Source: Candidatus Krumholzibacteriia bacterium (GTDB lineage: Bacteria > Krumholzibacteriota > Krumholzibacteriia > Krumholzibacteriales > Krumholzibacteriaceae). Taken from it: a stretch of DNA of 5,037 nt. The notes under the pieces were generated by a model. That model made no database searches and was not told the DNA's origin. It saw only the letters and a program-made list of their open reading frames with translations. The stretch spans positions 3,919-8,955 of the forward strand of contig JAQTVX010000021.1 of the NCBI GenBank assembly GCA_028706585.1, in the 5' to 3' direction. Both the position numbers and the translations under genes were made by a program. Of this stretch, positions 1 through 5,037 are shown one piece after another (the first letter of the stretch is position 1; each line of letters begins with the position of its first letter).

Positions 1-3000
1 CCCTGCGATAGGTACTTGCCTATCGCAATCTTGGTATCGCTGAAGTCCTCCTGCCCCGATTTCGTGTCATCGTCATGGTCCGCCTCCAACTCGATCGTGA
101 CCCCTTCCATCTGCGAATTGAGCATCCGCTCGATGTAGTTGGCGGCCAGGTTCTGCGCCGTGCCGCGCGCGTTCCAGCTTGCCTCTCCTCCCTCCGTAGT
201 CACGACGCCACCGCCGAGCATCTTCCAGATATCGGTTTCGCTGTAACCGGAATCCTCATGGGTAAGCGTTACGATCGGCTGCAAGTCGTCCTGATGCCAT
301 TTGAGGCTGAGATAGATATTCCTCCCCTCAGAATCCTGGGTTTCCGCCTCGATATCGACGACGGGGCGGAAGCTGCCGGCGGTCACAAATTGCAGCTCGC
401 CCGAGGTGATCGTGAATTTGTTGTTGTATATGTTGTACCATCCGCGCAGGAGATTGAGCTTGCCGCGCAGATATGTGCCCTTTGCGTCATGGTAGAGCGT
501 CACGTTTCCCTGGAGCTCGATCCGCGCGTCGGGCGTACGAATCCAGGTGTTTCCCGGCATCTTGAGGTCGATGGCGGCGAGCCATGTCGGCTCTTCGGTG
601 GCGCCCTCCGTTCCGGATGAGGAAAGGCCGCCCAAATCGTAGTACACCTCGGATTGCCTCACCACGCACGAGCCCGAAATTATGGGAATTGCCTTTCCGT
701 CAACAACCCTCGCCCCTATGTTTACGTTGCCGCTCACGATCGCCAAAATATCGGAAAAGCTCGCCAGAACAAAGTCGTTCACGTTCACCCCGATACGGTA
801 CTCCCCCGGGTTCCATCCCCTGAGCGTGGCCCACCCCGTCGAGTTTATCGTCCCTTTTTTTCCCTCGCGTCCAGCAAGCTGTGAGATCGTAACGAGCGTA
901 TCGTCGAGAAGCACTGTCGCATTGACCTGATTGTACTTTTCCTCCATGCCGGAGAGCCTGAAATCCGCGTTCTTCAGATGGAAATTGCCGTAGAGATGCG
1001 GCGATCCCGCGGTTCCCGATACCTCGAGCTGTCCCGAGTACCGTCCGGCGGCTTCGGCGACGAGATCCGTCAATCCGGGCAGGTCCGCGAGATCCCCCTC
1101 CGGTAGGTCCAGTGCGAATGCGACCGGCCGCGCACCGTCCAGCGAATAGAGATAGCTCGCTGGAGCGAGAGGCATGCTTCCGTGGAACGAGCCCCCTGAC
1201 GATCGTGAGAGATTGAGCTTGCCTTCGGCCACGAGAGCGCTGCGGTCGACCGTCACGCCGCAATCAATCGATGGAATCCTGAATGAAGAGGTCGAGAGGT
1301 TGTCGATGCGCCCCTTGAAGGAAACAAGCGGATGAGTAAGCGAATCTGAGATCGCCAGCGACCCGTTCAACCTTCCGCCGGTGAACGTGCGGATTCCCGC
1401 GAGCGAAAGAAGAGGCGCAAGCTCCAGATTCTGGCACGAAGACTCGATCGCGACGCTTGCATCTCTGAGGGCGGCCCCCGGACGGCTGGACGCTTCGCGG
1501 ATCGGCATTCCCAGAATCTCTCCCGCGAGGTTCAGCGAGCCGGACGGAGCAGCGGCGAAAAGGGAATCGACAATATAGCGGCCGTTCGAATAGCGGATGC
1601 CGGCGCGAAGGGTATCGACAAGAAATGTGTCGATCCGGGCGCTCCCGGCGGTGACGTTGATGTCGAGATCAGGATCGGCGTATGAACCGGAACAGAGAAT
1701 GGTGCCGCGAGCCTGCCCTCCGAGCGGAGTCCTCAATAAACCCCCACGATTGAGAAGATCGAGATCGAGCCGCTCGAAGGACAATCGTCCACGAATGGTC
1801 TTCGATTCAGTCCCGACGGCGCCGTCGGCGTACACTGCTCCCGCCTTCGAATGCAGCTGAATATCCTCGAACCGCACGAGGCTGTCGGCGATGAATACGG
1901 CGAAATCACCGCCACCGATCCACGTTTCACCGAGCGCATCGAGAGTGCATTCTTTGAAGCGGATCTCCGTCTCTTGCCCTTGCTTGCTGACGTCGGCCGC
2001 GATGTCGGCATCGAAGTCGTCGCGCGACAGGAGCAGCTTCTTGATGTTCGTCGCGGGATCGCTGTACTCGAGGGAAAGCGAAAGGCTATCGAATCTCGCG
2101 GAGCCGATACTGCAACCGGGCCCGTCGAGATCGAACTGAACCGCGTATTTGGGGTTCTTCCCGCCGCTCATCTCGATTGCCAGCTTGACGTCGCCTTCCG
2201 GAACGAGCGCCCCGTGATATTCCAAGCCAGCGCAGGAGCCGTTCATTCTGAGATCCCACTCGTCGAGCGTGCCTTCCCATCTTCCATTGAGCTTTGCGTC
2301 GGCGCGGTACTCCTCGACGTTGAAATACTTGAAGATCGTATCCCGCGCTTCACAATCCACATTGAAGAAGAAGGAAATCGCGCTGCCTCCCACCATCGTC
2401 CCGTGCAGGTTCACCGTATGCGTCGGATGCGTTAGGTACACTTCTGTGGCCTTGAGCGTGTCGTCGGCATAAGAGCCGTTCACTAGCGCCTCGGCGAACG
2501 GAAAACCGAGAAAATCCCCCTCCCCCAGATCGAGCGCGAACGAGATTGCCTGGCTGCGAACTCGATAGTCCAGCTTCAGCGCTCCGTTGAATCTGGTTTC
2601 GGGGAGCCTCTTCTTGGGCACGAATCCCCTGCTCAGATCCAGATCGTGAACGAAGACATCCATGGTCATGACGCCACCATCAGCGAGGGTGTAGCGGCCA
2701 TTGCCTTTGACGCCGGCGCCATTGATCTCGCCCGAGATGCTATCGATATGGATCACGTCGCCTTCCCTGAGCAAGCTGATCCCGCAGTCGCTCATGGCGT
2801 AGCCCGACAGAACGCCGTTCATACGGCCGTTCAGCCGGAATCGATCGATCTTCCCCTTCAGAGTGAAGGCGCCCTGCACCTCCCCGTAGTGCGACGTCTC
2901 GACGCGGAGAATCCGTGTGATCTCCTCGACCTCGATGGGTTCCGCATCCACCGTGAGATCGAACATGCCGGCCGCCGGAACGATCAGGCCGCTCGCCGTA

Positions 3001-3728
3001 AAGGCCGATTCTTCGAGCACGACGGCAAGGCTATCGAGCATGACTCGAGTCGCGGGCTGCGCGGCGGCGTTCTTCGTTCCAGCTTCCCTGATGAACGCGA
3101 TTCCTCCCTTGAGCCGTTTGAGCGCGAAGTATCGATCGGGGTTTGCGGCGGAACCCCTCGTCAAGTCGATCTCGAGCTCCGTGCCTCCGCTACGCAAGGA
3201 GCCCGCCAGGTCGACGCCGTTGAATGCATCCGACTTTTCCGCCCTTCGAACGATCGCCTGCGCATCGTCGATTGAGAAGCGCTCAACCTCGAAAGACGGA
3301 AACGATCCCGTTCGTTTGCCCATGGCCGGAAGGATGAACGTGCCGGTGGAATCCGTTTCAAGGCGCAGAACGGACTTTGTCACGGATACATCTTCGATCC
3401 GGTGGGAATGTCTCATTGCCGCGAAGAGATTGTAGCTGACATTGATCTCATCGGCGCGAAACAGATCGAAGCGCTCGCCCGGACCCTTGTAATGCAATCT
3501 CACTCCCTTGAGAGTGAGATTACGAAAAATGCTCCCTTCGATTCTTTCGACGCCGACGGAAAACCGCGTGCCGCCGAGGTAGCGCTGCGATGCGATCCTT
3601 CCAACGCTCCTGGCGAAAAAATCCGTTCTCAGGCCCAGAAATAGGATGACAACCGCGGCTGCGAATATCCCGAGGCCGATGAGCAAGCCCCTCATCGACC
3701 GCACTGTTACTTTCTTGCTCTCGTCCAT
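1..3728 (-). CDS. tamB: TamB-like inner-membrane-anchored translocation/assembly module protein (DUF490), 3' end missing
   Basis: TamB-family proteins are anchored in the inner membrane, span the periplasm as a long beta-sheet groove and meet a TamA-type barrel in the outer membrane. They are linked to barrel-protein assembly and phospholipid transport. I followed this frame codon by codon from the ATG at 3728 to the window edge and found no stop in 1242 codons. Residues 1-13 are basic and 14-33 form one hydrophobic helix (GLLIGLGIFAAAVVILFLGL), a signal anchor. Next comes the typical AsmA/TamB opening IEGSIFRNLTLKGVRL (63-78). The body, to about residue 880, is alternating hydrophobic/polar beta strands with repeated modules and nine Cys. 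The conserved C-terminal domain follows: GQLEVSGTAGSPHLYG (898-913), RGKLNLLRGWYNIYNNKF (about 1088-1105) then GELQF, and GKYLSQ (1237-1242), the start of the terminal strands. E. coli TamB is 1259 residues, so only several dozen residues are probably missing. The gene starts 23 bases after the tamA-like stop, suggesting one operon. The family call is firm; the exact substrate is unknown. Confidence 0.9.
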   Translation of the reverse strand, partial: MDESKKVTVRSMRGLLIGLGIFAAAVVILFLGLRTDFFARSVGRIASQRYLGGTRFSVGVERIEGSIFRNLTLKGVRLHYKGPGERFDLFRADEINVSYNLFAAMRHSHRIEDVSVTKSVLRLETDSTGTFILPAMGKRTGSFPSFEVERFSIDDAQAIVRRAEKSDAFNGVDLAGSLRSGGTELEIDLTRGSAANPDRYFALKRLKGGIAFIREAGTKNAAAQPATRVMLDSLAVVLEESAFTASGLIVPAAGMFDLTVDAEPIEVEEITRILRVETSHYGEVQGAFTLKGKIDRFRLNGRMNGVLSGYAMSDCGISLLREGDVIHIDSISGEINGAGVKGNGRYTLADGGVMTMDVFVHDLDLSRGFVPKKRLPETRFNGALKLDYRVRSQAISFALDLGEGDFLGFPFAEALVNGSYADDTLKATEVYLTHPTHTVNLHGTMVGGSAISFFFNVDCEARDTIFKYFNVEEYRADAKLNGRWEGTLDEWDLRMNGSCAGLEYHGALVPEGDVKLAIEMSGGKNPKYAVQFDLDGPGCSIGSARFDSLSLSLEYSDPATNIKKLLLSRDDFDADIAADVSKQGQETEIRFKECTLDALGETWIGGGDFAVFIADSLVRFEDIQLHSKAGAVYADGAVGTESKTIRGRLSFERLDLDLLNRGGLLRTPLGGQARGTILCSGSYADPDLDINVTAGSARIDTFLVDTLRAGIRYSNGRYIVDSLFAAAPSGSLNLAGEILGMPIREASSRPGAALRDASVAIESSCQNLELAPLLSLAGIRTFTGGRLNGSLAISDSLTHPLVSFKGRIDNLSTSSFRIPSIDCGVTVDRSALVAEGKLNLSRSSGGSFHGSMPLAPASYLYSLDGARPVAFALDLPEGDLADLPGLTDLVAEAAGRYSGQLEVSGTAGSPHLYGNFHLKNADFRLSGMEEKYNQVNATVLLDDTLVTISQLAGREGKKGTINSTGWATLRGWNPGEYRIGVNVNDFVLASFSDILAIVSGNVNIGARVVDGKAIPIISGSCVVRQSEVYYDLGGLSSSGTEGATEEPTWLAAIDLKMPGNTWIRTPDARIELQGNVTLYHDAKGTYLRGKLNLLRGWYNIYNNKFTITSGELQFVTAGSFRPVVDIEAETQDSEGRNIYLSLKWHQDDLQPIVTLTHEDSGYSETDIWKMLGGGVVTTEGGEASWNARGTAQNLAANYIERMLNSQMEGVTIELEADHDDDTKSGQEDFSDTKIAIGKYLSQ
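954..2873 (-). repeat. Recurring beta modules in the TamB-like protein
   Basis: A degenerate pattern recurs in the protein: G-x(2-3)-hydrophobic-x-G, a turn often with P-x-L or R-x-N-G, then a strand. I see it beginning near residues 286 (GAFTLKGKIDRFRLNG), 482 (GRWEGTLDEWDLRMNG), 671 (GQARGTILCSGSYADPDL), 785 (GRLNGSLAISDSLTHPL) and 895 (GRYSGQLEVSGTAGSPHL). The spacings are about 196, 189, 114 and 110 residues. Such strand repeats are usual for AsmA/TamB-like proteins. At the DNA level the copies have diverged, so this is structural repetition rather than a recent duplication. The boundaries are approximate. Confidence 0.4.
3496..3521. repeat. Perfect 10-bp inverted repeat inside the tamB-like gene
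   Basis: The arms aatctcactc (3496-3505) and gagtgagatt (3512-3521) are exact reverse complements around a six-base loop. The hairpin lies about 207 bases into the tamB-like coding region, over codons 70-78 (NLTLKGVRL), a conserved part of the protein. No U-run follows on the coding strand, so it is not a standard intrinsic terminator. It may be chance, or an RNA structure affecting translation or mRNA stability. Confidence 0.6.
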
Positions 3729-3740
3729 GGCGGGCCCCCG
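3729..3740 (-). promoter_or_regulatory. Probable ribosome binding site for the tamB-like gene
   Basis: Read on the minus strand, a run of five G (3735-3739) lies six bases before the ATG at 3726-3728. It can pair, with one G-U pair, with the CCUCC of the 16S rRNA tail. It is not a textbook AGGAGG site. The spacing and the lysine-rich start followed by a membrane helix support this ATG. The whole gap between the two genes is 23 bases, with no room for an ordinary promoter or terminator, so translation coupled to the upstream gene is plausible. Confidence 0.45.
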
Positions 3741-3751
3741 AAATCCATTCG

Positions 3752-5037
3752 CTAGAATATCTGCCCGAGGCTGATGTGTATCCTGTAATCGTAATCCATG
3801 TCCGCGGTTTTCTTCACTGGAAAACCGATATCGAGACGCAGCGGACCGACCGGCGTGTAATAGCGGAGTCCGAATCCGACGCCGTACATATAGTCCTGGT
3901 GCGTCACCTCATCCTCGTCGGCCAGCATCCTGAAATCCCTGATGCTGATCTCCCTGACGCTCCTCCAGACTGTGCCGCCGTCGGCGAAGATCGCGGCACC
4001 GAAATTATAGCGGCCAAGGTACGGCAGCGGGACCCTGAGCTCCGCGTTTGTGATGAGAGTGACCCTCCCCCCGAGAGGCTCGAGATCGGCATCCAACGGC
4101 CCGAGAGAATTCTCCTTGAATCCACGAACCGAGTTGCCGCCCCCCGCGAAGAAGCGGCTTTCAATCGGAATCCCCGTCGCGCGGGAATCGCCGAAGGCCT
4201 CGGCGTAACCCGCGCGCACTCGCCACGCGAATACCGAGCCGCCTCCTATGCGCGTGTACCGCCGCAGGGAGCCTGCCAGCGAATAGTAATTATCCTCTCC
4301 ACCGAGAAACCCGCCCGCGAGACGCCCGTCGACCGTAGTGTATGTCCCCTGCTGGGGATTGAAATAGAAATCCCTCGAGTCCCGCGAGAAGGCCGCATCG
4401 AGCGCGCGTGTTCGCGAGCGGGATTTCTCCCGTTCGACCTCGAGGCGCTGAATGCGCTCGAGCGAATACCCGAAGAGAAGCGACGTCTGTCTCGAAAACC
4501 GGCGAGAAAGCTGGATCGTAAGGCCGAGATCCTTGATGATGATCGGCTCGACCGTGGCGTCTCTCTCATAGAACGCGCCAAGCGAGAACGTGTTCCAAGT
4601 ACCTACGATGTGCGGAAACTTGAGCTCCCCTTCGTGTCTGAGGTACTTGCTCCTGAAATCAATCTTGGAAAATGAGAACTCGTTGTTCGGAAAAAGCTGG
4701 AACGCGTAGGATGATTTCAGGGAGAAGGTCTTTCCCGTGCCGAATACATTCCGCTGCCCCCATTCCCCGAAGATACTGTTCCCGTAAACGTTGCCCACGC
4801 CGATTCCGGTTTCGAAGTACCCCGTCTTGCGTTCTCGGACACGCACGTCAAGATCGACCTCGCGATCTGCGAGATCGATAGAATCGGGCTCGATCTCCAC
4901 CGAGTTGAAATAGCCCGTATCGTAGAGATTCTGCGTGCTCTCGAGAATCTTCTTCGTTCCGAACAGATCCCCGTGCTTGAAGGTGAGCTCGCGCCGCACG
5001 AGACTCTCCCGGACCGTGCGCATTCCCGAGACGCGGG
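3752..5037 (-). CDS. tamA: TamA/BamA-like Omp85 outer-membrane protein, 5' end missing
   Basis: This is an outer-membrane beta-barrel of the Omp85 family, likely the TamA subunit of the translocation and assembly module, which acts with TamB in building the outer membrane. The frame is open from the window edge to a TAG stop at 3752-3754. Numbering from the Met at 5021-5023, residues 1 to about 65 are the end of a POTRA domain (RRELTFKHGDLF, then LYDTGYFNSVEIE and a DLDVRVRERKTG strand). The barrel starts near residue 68. Family landmarks are DSRDFYFNPQQG (215-226), the loop-6 motif SVRGF (298-302, the conserved VRGF) after FFAGGG, and GLRYYTPVGPLRLDIG (385-400). The C-terminal strand RIHISLGQIF ends in Phe, the usual outer-membrane sorting signal. 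That Met is not the true start: the frame continues upstream as RVSG, part of the POTRA helix motif, so the signal peptide and earlier POTRA domains lie outside the window. BamA or another Omp85 member is possible on sequence alone. The tamB-like gene directly downstream favours TamA. Confidence 0.88.
   Translation of the reverse strand, partial: RVSGMRTVRESLVRRELTFKHGDLFGTKKILESTQNLYDTGYFNSVEIEPDSIDLADREVDLDVRVRERKTGYFETGIGVGNVYGNSIFGEWGQRNVFGTGKTFSLKSSYAFQLFPNNEFSFSKIDFRSKYLRHEGELKFPHIVGTWNTFSLGAFYERDATVEPIIIKDLGLTIQLSRRFSRQTSLLFGYSLERIQRLEVEREKSRSRTRALDAAFSRDSRDFYFNPQQGTYTTVDGRLAGGFLGGEDNYYSLAGSLRRYTRIGGGSVFAWRVRAGYAEAFGDSRATGIPIESRFFAGGGNSVRGFKENSLGPLDADLEPLGGRVTLITNAELRVPLPYLGRYNFGAAIFADGGTVWRSVREISIRDFRMLADEDEVTHQDYMYGVGFGLRYYTPVGPLRLDIGFPVKKTADMDYDYRIHISLGQIF

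Noticed and set aside
835..865. T-rich run (ccctttttttccc region) as a terminator
   Set aside because: It lies inside the TamB-like frame, encodes Gly-Lys-Lys-Gly on the minus strand, and has no stem before it.
700..1263. A 187-codon frame on the minus strand
   Set aside because: It is on the coding strand but out of frame with the TamB-like gene. Its product is Arg/Gly-rich low-complexity sequence, while the other frame gives typical TamB beta strands over the same bases.
1851..2435. A 194-codon open frame on the plus strand, and the overlapping frame at 2917-3435
   Set aside because: Both are antisense to the TamB-like gene, without a convincing ribosome site or domain. The same applies to the frames at 75-620 and 1381-1860.
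2646..3275. A 209-codon open frame on the plus strand
   Set aside because: It lies opposite the continuous TamB-like frame, and its translation has the His/Asp/Arg-rich, domainless look of a shadow frame.
3729..3751. Possible terminator in the gap between the two genes (cgggcccccg, 3731-3740)
   Set aside because: The self-complementary part is only about four bases per arm with a two-base loop, and no T-run follows in either direction.
3776..4675. A 299-codon open frame on the plus strand
   Set aside because: It is antisense to the barrel gene, which has unmistakable Omp85 motifs through the whole stretch. Its product is rich in Arg, Glu and Pro with no recognisable domain, as expected from the opposite strand of a GC-rich gene.

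Overview
The window holds parts of two adjacent genes, both on the minus strand and transcribed from high to low coordinates. Together they look like the two halves of a translocation and assembly module (TAM). At 3752-5037 is the 3' part of an Omp85-family outer-membrane protein, TamA/BamA-like: the end of its last POTRA domain plus a complete 16-strand-type beta-barrel. After a 23-base gap, 1-3728 is one unbroken frame of 1242 codons encoding a TamB-like (DUF490/AsmA-like) protein. It has an N-terminal membrane anchor, a long beta-rich periplasmic body and most of the conserved C-terminal domain. Both genes are cut by the window edges: the first lacks its 5' end and the second its last few dozen codons and its stop.

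The organism is a double-membrane (Gram-negative-type) bacterium, because both products only make sense with an outer membrane and a periplasm. The DNA is moderately GC-rich (roughly 60% by eye, not counted). The protein sequences do not closely resemble the Escherichia coli versions. An uncultured non-proteobacterial lineage, for example in the wider FCB group, is my guess, but the window has no phylogenetic marker and this is weak.

How the genes work together: in known TAM systems the TamA barrel sits in the outer membrane. TamB is anchored in the inner membrane and crosses the periplasm as a long hydrophobic-grooved beta structure, contacting TamA through its C-terminal domain. The pair is linked to outer-membrane protein insertion and, for TamB/AsmA-like proteins, to phospholipid transport between membranes. 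The tamA-then-tamB order and close spacing fit a single operon.

No stretch over 300 bases lacks a gene, and I see no RNA gene, mobile element, CRISPR array or terminator. All open frames on the plus strand are shadows of these two genes. The points worth a second look lie inside the genes: an internal Met that can be mistaken for the tamA start, nine scattered cysteines and repeated modules in the TamB-like protein, an acidic insert near its C terminus, and a perfect 10-bp hairpin near the start of its gene. I do not see a new system here.
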